Notes under the pieces: model-generated
Seen by the model: the letters and a program-made list of their open reading frames with translations, nothing else
The model's database searches: none
What the model was told of the DNA's origin: nothing
DNA from: Phaeosaccion multiseriatum
Lineage: Eukaryota; Ochrophyta, other classes
NCBI GenBank assembly: GCA_965112735.1
Contig: OZ218951.1
Location: forward strand, 5,084,001-5,148,000
DNA length: 64,000 nt
Direction: 5' to 3'
In this document: positions 10,591-21,880 of the stretch, piece after piece
How positions within the stretch are numbered: the stretch's first letter is position 1
Layout of the letters: every line of letters starts with the position of its first letter
Program-made: the position numbers and the translations under genes

Positions 10591-12821
10591 GATGGCAATG
10601 GATCGGTTTGTGCGTGTTGGATGCTTGGCGTTGTTGTTCTTGTTGTTCTTGTTGGTGGTGTGTGTTGTGTGCGCCCACACACTCTCACCCACTCACACAC
10701 CCACACACAGACACCCACCCACACATGCACCGACACACACATACACACCCACACCCACGCACGCACCAACACCCACGCACGCACACACACACCGCCAACG
10801 TACCTTCATTGGGTTGGTCCTATCGATGCTCCTACTCAGCACCAGGGCAGAATGCAAGTAAATGTTGTGGGGCATAATGACAGCACCGATGAGGGCAAGG
10901 GCGGGGACGAGTGCGTACTCTTCCATGTCGGGGACGAAGCCGCGTACGACCGCGCCGGTAGGGGGGGGGTCGACGGTGCTGTTGACGAAGAAGGAGACCG
11001 TCATGACTGCGACTAGGAACACGAACAGGGCCTAGTGGGACGGAGAGAGGGGTGGGCAGGGAGGGGGAGAGGGAGGAAGGGGTGGGAGGAGGGGGGGTGG
11101 AGGGGTGGGAGGGGGGAGCGGTGCACACGGGGAGAGGGATAAAGAGGGAGAGAGGCAGGAGCGGGGGAGGGGGGGGGGGGACAAGGCGTAAGAGAGTGCA
11201 AGAGGACCGAGAGATAGAGCGAGAAGAGGAAGAGAAGATACACACATTTCAAACGAGACGGAGGGGCGAGAATGAAGAGGGAGAGAGAGAGAGGAGGAGG
11301 CGAAGGCTTGCTGTCTGTCAGACGCATTCGTGACCACGCATCTGTGAAACCTCCGTACGTACCTCCAACTTGCGCACCCCAAAGACGTGCATAAAGAGGA
11401 AGGTGAACGTGTCAAGTGCCGTGACAAGGCAGCCTGCCCACAGGGGGATGCCAAGGAGGATCTGCAGGCCGATTGCCGACCCGAGCACTTCCTGAATGTC
11501 CGATCCGATGATGGCGAGCTCAGTGGCCGCCCAGAGGAGCATGGCCGCCGGTTTCGGGTAATTGGTCCTGTCATGTAATATGGGTAAGTCAAGTAGAAGT
11601 CAAGTGGGCAAAGTAAGTACACGATTCGAGAGGAAGAGGGGGGGGGGGGTTCGAGAAGATTTTTTCGCCTCTGTTTGACTGAGTGGCAAGACAACCAACC
11701 CACACAGAGAGAAGAGGGAGGAGCGTTAAAAGAGAGTGAGAGAGACAGACGAAGAAGAAATACAGACTGACTGACTTACTGAGAGCTTCGATCTTCTATT
11801 GCTGTCGAGGCTCTGCTTCGATCTCCCCCCCCCCCTCCCCGCCCTCCACTGCCATCTCTCTCTCTCTCTACCTGCAGATGTCAGCGAGATGCGTGCCGGT
11901 GACACAACCCAGCCTCGCAGCCAAGCTCTGCAGCAGCAGGCCCAGCACATGACTCGCCAGCAGCACCCACACCAGTTGGTAGCCCGTGTATGCCCCCGTC
12001 TAATAACCGAACCAGCAGTAGAAGCAGTGGCAGCAGTAGCAGCAGAACGCCATGATGAGTTGCGTGAGTGTAAGAGTTCGAAGCGGGCAAGGGGAGGAGA
12101 GGTGTTGTCGGTGAGTGAGCGAGGGGCAGGTTGTCTGTCTCTGTGCGAGGGTCTGCCGTGCATTGGTCTCTCTCTCTCACACACACTCTGTCCCTCTCTC
12201 TCTGCCTGCCTGTTTGCCTCGTCACTTCCCCCCCCCCCCCCACATTCTGTCCCTCTCTCTCTCCCGCTCTCCCTCTCTCTCTCTCTTTCTCTCTCTTGCA
12301 CTCTCCCTCCCTCTCTCTCTCTTCCCCCTGGCCCAAGAGTCACGTGCTGTACTCATCTCATCCTGCCCGCACAGTTTGTACCCAGGGATACGAAAACGCC
12401 TTACTAAAGCGAACGAAGGGCCACAACCTAACCGAACAACACCAAAACAAAGCCGACTACGAAACCAAGCCCGCACCAACTGCCCCATCCACCAGCGCAT
12501 CTCACCCACCTGTAAGTCCGCTTCAATGTTACCCGGGTCGAGGTAGGCAATGCACACGAGGAAGCCTGGGCCCGTGTACGCCCACATGGTCCGCCAGCTA
12601 ATGAAGGTGCCGGGCCGCTCGTCCGGCACGTCGGTCACGTCTCCTTTGTTGTCCATGTGCAATTGCCTGCCCCCCCCCTCCGCCATGTGCAAGACATCGG
12701 CCCAGGATGAGCCACCGCTAGGCAGTCCACCATTGTCGTGGTGAAGGTCGATTTCCACCTCCTCGTCTTCCTCCTCTTCCGCCCCGTGGACCATTTTCTC
12801 GCTGCCAATGACCGCTGACAT
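8820..12821 (-). CDS. NRAMP/SLC11-family divalent metal transporter
   Basis: Six exons fit in frame: 12821-12510, 11999-11872, 11567-11363, 11031-10804, 10456-9935 and 9263-8820, giving 612 residues. The family hallmarks are present in order: DPGN at 95-98 in helix 1, [19 protein letters not shown], the helix-3 motif [19 protein letters not shown], and the helix-6 motif [15 protein letters not shown] with A265 and M268 at the metal-binding positions and H270 of the MPH motif. [19 protein letters not shown] and [16 protein letters not shown] follow. It should be a multi-pass membrane protein importing Mn2+ or Fe2+ with protons. The N-terminus is acidic and cytosolic. The C-terminus ends in poly-Gly, where a C homopolymer may hide a frameshift. 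The gene is divergent from the STI1-like gene. Confidence 0.93.
9271..9343. repeat. 40-bp tandem duplication
   Basis: Two copies of a segment beginning ACGGCACAGAACCCATCACG (9271-9303 and 9311-9343) lie just inside intron 5 of the NRAMP gene, next to the acceptor. Confidence 0.9.
9479..9603. repeat. 21-bp minisatellite, about six units
   Basis: Units of the form CAGTAGGAAACCAAATCACTA are repeated head to tail, with one substitution and one single-base deletion among them. There are no spacers. It lies in NRAMP intron 5. Confidence 0.95.
10460..10556. repeat. (GTT)n microsatellite
   Basis: About 32 GTT units in NRAMP intron 4, directly upstream (in gene sense) of the exon-5 acceptor. Confidence 0.95.
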
Positions 12822-13365
12822 TCGTCTGCCGCTGCTGCGTATCTAAAGACCTGCGTCTATACGCAGGCAGGGCTTCGGCATAGAGAGAGAGATCAATAAA
12901 AAAAAAAAAAAAAAAAAAAACCCTCACGCCTGAGCGTTCCCCTAGCGCGTCTCCTTCGCGCAGTTCTCGCTACGGAACAAGGCAGAAGAAGCACCTTCTC
13001 CCGTAGCTCCTTTTTGTTGCCGCTGGTGCCACTGCTGAAGTGAGAGAGGCACTGGAGCCTTGGGGGGCAGTGGATAGAAAAAACAGAGGAGGAACGAAGT
13101 GTGGAGCCCACCCCCCTGGGTAGATGGAGGTATACGGGATGGATCGATTTGCTGAATCACTGCCTCGTGTCTCGCTCTCGATCGCAGTTCAAGATCTACG
13201 CGTGGAAAGGTCGCATAACACAACCAGTAGTGGAGACTTGAGGCGTGCACAGACAATAAGCGGAAGAAGCGAGAAGAGAGAGGGAAGACAGAGCGGAAGG
13301 CCACCATAACGCGTACGCCACCCCCCTTTTTGTTTCTCCATCAATTCGGACTAAGAAGGCAAAAC
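12822..13365. promoter_or_regulatory. Divergent intergenic region, NRAMP and STI1-like genes
   Basis: 544 bases separate two divergently read start codons, so promoters for both genes must lie here. It contains AATAAA running into a 20-plus adenine homopolymer at about 12894-12920. That could be a slipped homopolymer or a retroposed 3' end. No clear TATA box was recognised. Confidence 0.5.
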
Positions 13366-15349
13366 ATGCAGCTCTTCAGTGTACTGGTGCTGGGCCTTCT
13401 GCTCGGCTGCTTCACCACCATGTGCGCGGCCTTCGGAAACAAGAAGAAGGACAAGGAGCCCCAAATGCCCAAGGCAAGAGGGTTGTAGGGCTTGATACGT
13501 GTATCTCCCCGACTGCAACATGTGCATGCCTGTTCTCCTTCTTCCCTTCCATTTGGACAGGCTTATCTGCCCATACGTGTCCCTCCCCTCTTCCTACTGC
13601 TCTTGTCTTGCGCTTGGACTATTTCGTTCAGTCCTCCCTTCCATCACGCGCATAGGCTCCTTTTGGCATTTCCTTGTCCCCTCTCTCGTTCAATCTCCTG
13701 ACGACCTCTCCTCCCCCTCTCCTCCCCTCTCCTCTTCTCTCCTCTCCTTTATTCAATTGTGCTCTCATCAATCTCATCGCCGGCCACTACCCACTGCAGG
13801 GAGCCGATGCCGCCGCCCTTGGCATCCAGGGCCTCGCCGCCAACGTCATGAAGGGCGGGAGCGAAGACTTCTTTGGCGATCTCATGAAGGACCTCGAGGA
13901 TCCCGAGATATTGGCAGAGGTGGAGAAGCTCATGAAAGGTGTGATATGGGAGAGAGGGGGAGAGAGAGAGAGGGAGTAGGAGTAAGAGCAAGAGGACCAC
14001 CTACTGCTGCTACTCCTCCTTTATACAGTTCGCCTCACTGCAGTAACTTACCTACCCAGCTCGCTCGATCAGATCTCCCCTCTCGCTTTGCATTGATGAC
14101 TGTATTGTCTCTTGCATGACTCTGCTGATTCATCAATCTGATGCCGCGCTCTCTCTCTCTCTCTCTCTCCTTTCTCCCTCCCTCATTTCTCTCTACAGAC
14201 AAGAAGTTTGTGAAGGAGATGAAGAAGTACACCGATGTAAGCAAGTTGTGGAGATAGAGAGGGGCGTGGGTCTGTGGGTCTGTGGGTCTGTGGTGATTAT
14301 GAGAGAAAGGGGCGCGTGTGTCTGTCACCCCTACTCCCACCCCAGTGCTGCAGCTCAGGAAGACCCTAAGAGAGAGAGAGTGGGTGGGTAGGTGGGCTGA
14401 GTCTGGTGTTGCTGCTGCTGGCGTGGAAAGGGAGGGGGGAAGAGCGCAGTCCACCCTCAGCTCAGATCATCACCCGTGAGAGTTTTGCCTGCCCATATGC
14501 TATGCCTGCTTGCCTGCGTCCCTGTCTGCCCATATGCTATGCCTGCTTGCCTGCGTCCCTGCCTGCCCTTCCATACGCCTGCCTTCGCCTCTTGATCCGA
14601 TCATTTGTTGACTAAAACACACCCTTTCTCTCTCTCTCTCTCCCTGCCCCAACCCCAACCAATGCCTGCCCATATGCCTGCTGGTGTCAGGACCCCGAGT
14701 TCAAGAAGGTAATGGAGGAGGCGCAACAGATCATGCAGGACCCCGAGGCCATGGCGGAAATGTCGGTACGTACGTAAACTTACGAGAGGGAGGAGATGCC
14801 ATGTCGAGTCCACTTAAGAGATGGAGGGCGTATATGGACCGGCAGGTATATGGGCAGGGAGGGAGGAAGGTAGGCGTATGGGCAGGCATGTATAGGGAAG
14901 GAGGGAGGGAAGGCGCATATTCAGGCAGGCATATGTGCAGGCAAGCATGTAGGGAGCCGCAGCAGGCAGCAGTGAGGCGCGGTGTTGGGGGGTGATGTGC
15001 CGATGGCACCTGACGGCACCCATGTCTGCATGTGTACACCCTCCCATGGGTGTATGTACCAACCCGTGCTGTGGTGCTTCACTTCCAAAGGCGTGGTCTC
15101 TCTCTCTCCCTCCCCTCCCCTCCCCCCCCGCCCTTCCTCCCCTCCCCTCTCCCTCCCTCCAATCTAATGGACACCCTGCTTTACTCTGCCCCTGCGCTGT
15201 GTGCCCGTCCACTGCCATCCATTCACCCCCCTCCCCCCCCCCCCCAGCGTCAAGCGGCAGAGTACGCAAAGCTCCTTCAGATGGAGGATAAGCAAGATAA
15301 GCTCAACAAGGGAAATGGTCCCCGGGCATCTCGGCCAGTGCGCGCCTAA
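13366..15349 (+). CDS. Small STI1-like protein with N-terminal signal peptide
   Basis: Five exons give 153 residues: 13366-13473, 13800-13938, 14199-14236, 14691-14765 and 15248-15349. Intron 1 appears to use a GC donor (AAG|GCAAGA); the others are GT-AG. Residues 1-21 form a signal peptide (LFSVLVLGLLLGCF), followed by CAAFGNKKK. An Ala-Phe at a signal-peptide cleavage site is typical of plastid-targeted proteins of secondary red-lineage algae, so plastid import is possible but not proven. The body (EDFFGDLMKDLEDPEILAEV, then KKFVKEMKKYTDDPEFKKVM and MQDPEAMAEM) has the DP-rich helical pattern of STI1/DP2 chaperone-cofactor domains, as in Sti1 and Tic40. It is less than half the usual length of those proteins. 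The introns contain GGCAGGCATATGGGCAGG-type words. Confidence 0.75.
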
Positions 15350-15564
15350 GCTGATTGGTTGATTGATTTGCCTCACTGATTGATGGATTACCTGGTCGAT
15401 TGGTGATACAGCAGCACAGCAGCTGCTCGGGTTGGTACATAGAGGAGCGCTTGGCGGACGAGGAATGAGGAATGGAACAGTTACGAGGAATGTGTCTGCG
15501 GCAAGGCAGAGATGTGATCTTTATTCAGCAGCAGTTGGTGATAGATACAGTGGCAGTTGGTGAT

Positions 15565-15599
<35 letters not shown>

Positions 15600-16124
15600 G
15601 GAAGATGGGCAGGGCGGTAGGTCACATGCGGAGGCTGACGCTGGGCGGCAGACAGGTGTAGATTAGTCAGGCAGGAGGAGCAGGTAGGCTCAAAGCGGCG
15701 CTGTGACCAGCAGGAGGCGGCTTTGGGTATATGGTACGGTATCAACCATCTACCTGTCTACCCACCTACCAACCTACCTACCCACCAGCACAGGAGGGTA
15801 GAAAGAGTAGGGTATAGCATAGGAGGGTAGCAAGAGGGGGGTATAGCACTGAGTATAGGGATGTTAGGGTATATCGGGGGGGGAACTGGGAAATTTTAAC
15901 ACCAGTACTTCGCGACGAGTATTATTATTAGCGATACAGTAACATAGAAATATAGAAATATATATATACATCCACTTGTTAGTTGGAGAGGAGAGTGGGG
16001 CCCTCACAATGTTAGTTCCGCGCCACACGGAACTCAATTTTAATACGAGGAGCTAAGGACGAGAAGGCAGTAGACGGAACGGGTCGGTTGATCGTCGGCT
16101 CCGACCTTCCTTCCTCCTTCCTTC

Positions 16125-16243
16125 CTACTTACCGACCTACCTACCCACCTACCTACCTACCCACCTACCTACCTACCTACCTACCTACCTACCTACCTAC
16201 CTACCTATCTATCTATCTTTCTATCTATCTTTCTATCTATCTA
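16125..16243. repeat. (CTAC)n/(CTAT)n microsatellite
   Basis: A tetranucleotide tract with CTAC units changing to CTAT and CTTT units towards its right end. Confidence 0.95.
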
Positions 16244-16385
16244 GGCATCCTCCGATGCACAAGTCGAGAACGAGAAGGAATCAGAGGGGAGGAGAGGCAA
16301 GGGGCTCACTACAGGGACGAGGGTCTTTTCAGAGACGCCTACGCTTCCATAAGCCGATGAAGCCCAGAACCATTGGCTTTCATGA

Positions 16386-16394
16386 GCATCATCG

Positions 16395-16493
<99 letters not shown>

Positions 16494-16494
16494 A
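16386..16494. repeat. (ATC)n microsatellite at the stop codon
   Basis: About 35 ATC units abut the TGA of the ankyrin-RING gene. Length change here could alter the 3' UTR but not the protein. Confidence 0.95.
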
Positions 16495-17728
16495 TCACGA
16501 GTACACGGCAAGCTTTTGCACGATACGATTCCTGCACAGTGGACAGTCCACGAGCTCCTCCCTCTCCGAACACATCTGACACAGACACAGATGGCGACAG
16601 GGTAGCAGCAACACGCTCTTGTCTCTCTCGTGACACACCACACACAGCCGCTGCTCCGTCTTGTCGAGCTGCGCTTGGAGACGGGCCTCCTTTATCTGTG
16701 CCACCTGTGATGGTGTGCGTGTTGGTGATACAGGGGTGGTGGCATGTCAATGGGTGGGGTGGATTGGTGAGTGGGTGAGTGGGTTGGTGAGTGGGTAGGT
16801 GTGTGGGTGTGTGCATGTGTGGGTGCGTGTGTGTATGGGTAGGTGGGTGTGGCGGATGTGAGTGAGTGAGTGAGTGAGTGAGTTGAGCCTGTGTGTGCGT
16901 GTTTGGGTGGGTGATTCGAGGAATCGGAGTAGACAACACCTAATCCTCCGAGAGGTTCCTCTCGAGTGGCCCCAATGCATGCCCTACACCCCTACACCCC
17001 TATACCCTATACCCTACCTCCTATCCTCTTAGTACGAATACCCCCTATAGGTGTACATAAATATAAATATATACCCCCTACCCACCTTGTCCAGTGTCCG
17101 CTTTAGATCCTCCTCAAACAGCCCTAACTCTTTAAGAGGAAGGTCTTGAAGCCCCTCCCCCCTCAAACGCGCCTCCGCAGCGGCTTGGGCAGAGCGGGCC
17201 TGGGCAGTGCGCTCACCCGCCACCCGTTGCGCCTGTGTGTGTGTGTGTGTGCGTGTGTGTGCGTGCGTGCGTACGTGCGTGCGTGTGTGTGCGTGCGTGC
17301 GTGTGTGTGCGTGCGTTTTTGTATGTGTGTGCGTGTGCATGTGTGTGTGTTCCCAGGGGGGTGAAGGAGGGGGATGGCAGTGGGATGGGTAGGATTGGGG
17401 TTGGAGTTGTTGTGGTCTCGCTGGTTAGAAGTAGTATGTATGTGTGTACAATGTCGGGTGCGGGCGCGTGCGTGAGGAAGCTAGCGTCTGTTGTACTACT
17501 AAAGTACGCACCAACCGTAAATCCTCATTCTCCTGCTCGCTGTGCATGAGCTCACTCCACAGCCTGCTGCTCTGACTGCGCATAGCCTCCAGTTTCAGTT
17601 CCATGGCCTTCATCTCCATCTCCAAGCGGGTCTTGCGCTCCGACACCAGCGCCACATCTCGTCTTGCCGATGTCGACTCGGAGTTGCCGTCGTCGCCTCG
17701 CTCCCGCTGCTGCTCCCGCTGCTGCTCC

Positions 17729-17770
<42 letters not shown>

Positions 17771-19915
17771 ACTACCAACTGCTGTGCATCGCCCATGTCA
17801 GGGAGGTGTCGCCCTCCCCCCCCTCCTCCCCGTGCCCCGCCCAGGACGACTCTCTCTCCAGCATGCTCTCCTCGCCAGTACGCTGCAACCACCCCCCCCC
17901 CTTCAGCGCCGTCTTCGACATTACTGCCTCCTCTCGTTGCTCTCCCCGCGCCCGCCACTCCTCCTCCGCTTCCTCCTTCGTCTTCTTCTTCTTCTTCGCC
18001 CCCTCCGTCACAGAGCCACTCGTGATAGCGTCGGACGGCATCCTCGACCTGATTGGCCTCTGCCGCAGTGACGCCTCCTTCTCCTCCTCCTCCTCCTCCT
18101 CCTCCTCCTCCTCCTCCTCCTCCTCCTCCTCCTCCTCCTCCTCCTCCTCCTCCTCCTCCTCCTCCTCCTCCTCCTCCTCCTCCTCCTCCTCCTCCTCCTC
18201 CTCCTCCTCCTCCTCCTCCTCCTCCTCCTCCTCCTCCTCCTCCTCCTCCTCCTCCTCCTCCTCCTCCTCCTCCTCCTCCTCCTCCTCCTCCTCCTCCTCC
18301 TCCTCCTCCTCCTCCTCCTCCTCCTCCTCCTCCTCCTCCTCCTCCTCCTCCTCCTCCTCCTCCTCCTCCTCCTCCTCCTTCTCCGTTCACAGACGACCCG
18401 TAGAGGGGGGGGTTGGGGCCGGACCCAGACCCAAAGAGCGAGAAAGTGGGCTCGGCGGCCAAAGAAGCAGCACCACCATCGATGACACAGCCACCATCGC
18501 GGTTGTAGAGAGAGGCCATCAGTGCCGACCCTACGTCATCCTCGTGGTCGGTGCTGCTGCCGCCCCCCACGTGCTGCTGCTGCCCCTCGTGATCAATCAG
18601 ACCAGCGATTCTACTCCGGCGGCCACCGGTGGCACCGCTGACACCACCTCCTCCGAGGCAGGGGCTGTCGCCGCTGCTGCTGCTGCCACTGCTGCCACTG
18701 CTGCTGCCTCCGAAAGACTCGTAGCCTCCTCCCCCACTGCTCCGCTCCCTCTCCCGTTGGGCGCGGGAAGCTCGGCCCATGGGGTCTACTGTATCACAAA
18801 CTGCTTCACCTTGACCCGAGTGCCCTCTCGAGCCTGCTGCTGCTGCTGCTGCTACTGCTCCTGTATCACCAACTCCTGCAGTTGCTGCTGCGGAATACGC
18901 GTCGAGCGTGGCAGGCGTACTGGCGCTGCTGGAGATGATTCGCCTGCGCATTCGACCCGTTCGCTCGATCTGCGGGAGAGTGCAAGACGTGTTGCTACCA
19001 ACACTGCCGCTGCTACTGTTGGGGTTGTCGTTGTTGTTGTTGGGAAGAGTACCTCTCCGGTGCTGACTGCTACTGCTGCTGCTACTGCTGCTGCTTCTTC
19101 TGCTATTGCTGTAAAAGCTCCCAGGATCCGCCTCTTCGAGCACACTCAGCACATCTGAAATCAAGAGGCGTGGATCATGGGTAAGGGGTTGAGAGGAGGA
19201 GGGGAAGAGGGACTCGGTGAGGAGGCTGCGAAAGGCATCACGGAGAGAGGGGGTAACGAGAGCAGAGAGAGAGCGTAGAGAGAGAGAGAGGAGAGAGACA
19301 GCAAGAGAGAGAGGGCGAGAGAGAGACTGGGGCATCGGGGGATGGGAGTCTAATCGCAGGAGAAGTAATTTCCGCTTTTCACTCCTCAGCAGCCGGTCAG
19401 CGAGCCAGTCAGCCAACCCACCCGCCCCACCACCTAGCACACACTTCCCTCCCCTCCCTCCCTTCTCCCCTCCACGTACCATGCTGTCCCAGTGCCCGGG
19501 CTAAATCCAGCGCCGTCAGCCCCGAGCCGTTCGGTAGGTGTGGATTGGCCCCGTTCTCCACTAGCACCCTCACCAGCACATCCATGCCCCTCTTGCATGC
19601 CAGGTGAATTGGACCGTCCATCTGTCCCTCCCTTTGTCGATGGGCGATGGTACCTACATCGTCCGCGTCCACCTGCCGCGGCGGAGCCTTGTTAGGGTCA
19701 GCCCCGTGGTTGAGCAGGAGGATGGCTGTCGCCTCGTGACCGTTCCTGCACGCTGTGAGAAGCGCCGTCTCTCCGGAAGGGCTGGCCCAGTTCAGATCAG
19801 CACCAAGCTGCACCAGCGAGAGACACTCCTCCACATTGCCCGCCGTGGCTGCGGCCCACAGAAACGATTCCTTGAACCTGTCTAGCTGCCCCATGATGCA
19901 TCTTCCATCCTGCAT
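16495..19915 (-). CDS. Ankyrin-repeat RING-finger protein, probable E3 ubiquitin ligase
   Basis: Four exons join in phase: 19915-19480, 19154-17512, 17232-17086 and 16704-16495, giving 811 residues. Residues 10-145 hold ankyrin repeats ([20 protein letters not shown], then [20 protein letters not shown]). A long low-complexity middle includes about 100 consecutive glycines from a (TCC)n tract, and a poly-Gln run. A coiled coil follows ([20 protein letters not shown] and [10 protein letters not shown]). The C-terminus is a C3HC4 RING: CVVC, then PCRH-x2-CQMC and CPLCRNR, close to the IAP type, which recruits E2 enzymes. Ankyrin repeats would select the substrate. The start is the first ATG in frame after a stop; a second is seven codons on. 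Intron 3 ends with a copy of the dispersed 15-mer. Confidence 0.85.
18076..18380. repeat. About 300-bp (TCC)n tract inside coding sequence
   Basis: A near-perfect trinucleotide tract within exon 2 of the ankyrin-RING gene, read as poly-Gly on the minus strand. Shadow frames give poly-Ser and poly-Pro on the plus strand. Confidence 0.95.
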
Positions 19916-20407
19916 CTTCCTCTCTCTGTCGCTTTTTGTCTCTTCTTTGCTGTGGATCCTCTTCCGTTTGTTCACCTCCACTCTCGCTTGTGGCAGGGTT
20001 GAGTGGAGCGCCTCGCGAAAGAGGGCAAGACTTAGCCTTACCTCCCTCCTCGGGGCTGATCTCTGCGTGGACAGAGGGAAGTGGTCCTCCGGAGGGCAGG
20101 CAGGGAAGGCCGCGCAGGGACAAAATTATCGTTACGGATCCAAATACCGGCCATTGACTTACTCTACGTTCTCCCTTCTCCGATATCTTTCCCACCCCTC
20201 TTCGCTTCTTCCTGTACACCCTTGGCTCTTCACCTCTGAATATAATACCCACCCCCTCCTCCACTGTATTGCGCAACCAGACCGCTCTCTAGGCTGCTGC
20301 TCTCATCTCATCTCCCTCTCTCCGCCGTGCCCACAGCCCGTTCCGTCAGCGGGACGAAGAAGTGGGGGAAAAGCAGGAGGGTAAAACGCACAACCTCGCC
20401 AGCATCC
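19916..20407. promoter_or_regulatory. Divergent intergenic region, ankyrin-RING and 135-residue protein genes
   Basis: About 490 bases lie between the two start codons. The plus-strand frame stays open upstream of 20408 without an ATG. No motif could be assigned. Confidence 0.4.
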
Positions 20408-20904
20408 ATGACAAGGATTTGTGTCGCAGGCTTCGGTTTTAGCCACAATACTGGTCGGGCTTGCGAGATCGCTGCTTCCATTGCGGCGGCGCTCCCTTCC
20501 GACTACAGCACATGGTAACAAGAAGGGAGGGAAGGGAGAAAGAGAGAGGGAAGTTAGAACTGATGCGATTCCCCCGCTCACTCTCGCTTTGCTTCTGCCT
20601 CAGGTTCTATCTGAACTCTGACTTCAGAGCACCGGGCGGTCTGATGGATACCGTCAAGGCTGAATTGTCCCCCGAGCAGAAGGCTCGGTTTGAGAAGCAT
20701 AAATCGGCGCCGTTCGTCTGGCTGGAGGCTGGCACACCGCCTACATACACCGCTATCGGAGGTTGCGATGACTTCACTGCGTACGCGGCAGACAAGTTCA
20801 AAGACATTGCTCAGATTTCCAAGGAGTGTGTGCCGCCCAGTTTGTTTAGCAAAGACATTTGGCCGGCACGATGGGGGCCCAAGGCGACGGATGATAGCAG
20901 ATAG
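20408..20904 (+). CDS. Unrecognised 135-residue protein
   Basis: Two exons, 20408-20514 and 20604-20904, are joined by a GT-AG intron within a Trp codon. The protein starts MTRICVAGFGFSHNTGRACE and continues with a region of mixed helix and strand propensity (DFRAPGGLMDTVKAELSPEQ). It ends with ISKECVPPSLFSKDIWPARW. Composition is balanced, unlike the low-complexity frames around it, and codon usage looks like a real gene. No signal peptide or membrane segment is seen. It has five cysteines in no clear metal-binding spacing. I do not recognise the family and assign no function. Confidence 0.7.
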
Positions 20905-21018
20905 AGATCTACTTGCAGACATGATGTATTGTCCATGCCACTCTTATACTGTACAAGCTTCCAGCATATACCGTCGCATAAATATACGCAAAGTATACCA
21001 AGAAGTTCTCACGTGCTG

Positions 21019-21193
21019 CGACCCCTGACATGCTTTCGACGCATTCTCGATAGCAGATAGCACGCCCTGGCGCTCGCGCCGGCGGGGGGGGTGGCAGATG
21101 ATCGACCGTCCGTTCGGTAGCAGGTCAAGGCCGGCTGACGCCGGCGGTAGCAGATAGCACACCGAGAGAGAAAGAAAAAAATGTCAGGGGTCG
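21019..21193. mobile_element. 175-bp MITE-like element with 13-bp perfect terminal inverted repeats
   Basis: The element begins CGACCCCTGACAT (21019-21031) and ends with its exact inverse complement (21181-21193). The interior is short, non-coding and full of GATAGCAGATAGC words. A second element with the same ends but different length lies at 35539-35656, and a decayed one at 1438-1670. It is presumably mobilised by a transposase encoded elsewhere. Confidence 0.75.
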
Positions 21194-21334
21194 AACGTGA
21201 ATTGAAATGAAATGCCCGACAATCCCTGCCCGGTCCAAACTACAGCCTACAGCCTGCCTTCCCTCCCCTCCACGTTCTTCTACCCTCTTCCACCTCCGAG
21301 TCGCTCTCGTCCACCTTCCTCCCCTTCTCGTGTG

Positions 21335-21880
21335 AGCTATACAGGATCCACGGAGGCCCCCAGACGCAGCAGCTCCTTGGCGCAAGATGGCTGGTTGTCC
21401 ACGTCTGCACGCCAGATGGAGGGCCGAGGTAGAGTCTCTGAGGAGCCCCAGGACGGGCTGGGCCACCTTCGAGCCCCTTCTGAGTCCCAGGACGGGCTGG
21501 GCCACCTTCGAGCCCCTTCTGAGTCCCAGGACGGGCTGGGCCACCTTCGAGCCCCTTCTCGACGAGGGCGGTGATGCACTATGTGCGGCCGGCGTCGGCG
21601 GCGAGGTTAAGCAAGGGCACCTCGCGCTCTGGCTTGAGGGACTGAGTGAGGGTTGGCTGGCCCCCCACTTTTGACACCGCCGACACCGTCGCCGCTGACA
21701 CCGCCCCCCCTTCCGCCACGCTACCGCTCTTCGCCTCCTTGTTCGTCGTCTCCGCGAGACCACACGTGCCCACGCCCTTCTTGTAGGAGCCACGCGATGA
21801 GAAACTTGTCCCTCCTTGGCAGCGAGGTGCAAGGCCGTGTGCCGTTGTGTGCACTGTTGTGACACATGCCCCCCTCTCAA
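21335..21880 (-). pseudogene. Decayed ankyrin-repeat gene fragment
   Basis: Reading the minus strand, pieces of ankyrin repeats appear in different frames: HTALHLAAKEGQ, FLIAWLLQEG, STSALHLACRRGQ and CAKELLRLGASVDPV. Single-base frameshifts separate pieces that would otherwise abut, and a 39-bp tandem repeat interrupts the middle. No start or intact frame remains. It is not obviously a member of the four-gene ankyrin family further right, because it lacks the shared C-terminus. Confidence 0.6.
21446..21559. repeat. 39-bp tandem repeat, three units
   Basis: Units starting at 21448, 21487 and 21526 (CCAGGACGGGCTGGGCCACC and following) are nearly identical, inside the ankyrin pseudogene. Confidence 0.9.

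Larger units (their letters stand above)
15350..16494. other. Intergenic between convergent genes
   Basis: No gene is seen. It contains three copies of the dispersed 15-mer (about 15403, 15536 and 15557) beside a CAG run, an AT-rich patch at 15900-15970, and CTAC/CTAT and ATC microsatellites. It is the 3' side of both flanking genes. Confidence 0.6.

Noticed and set aside
12894-12920. Poly-A tail of a retrogene
   Set aside because: AATAAA plus a 20-A run is seen, but no gene-like sequence precedes it on the plus strand. It is more likely a homopolymer.
17542-19158. A 538-codon plus-strand frame rich in serine
   Set aside because: It is the mirror of the ankyrin-RING exon across the (TCC)n tract. 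It has no domain, and the opposite strand has clear homology and splice sites.
20327-20407. Upstream extension of the 135-residue protein
   Set aside because: The frame is open but has no ATG before 20408, and its composition changes. The ATG at 20408 is preferred.
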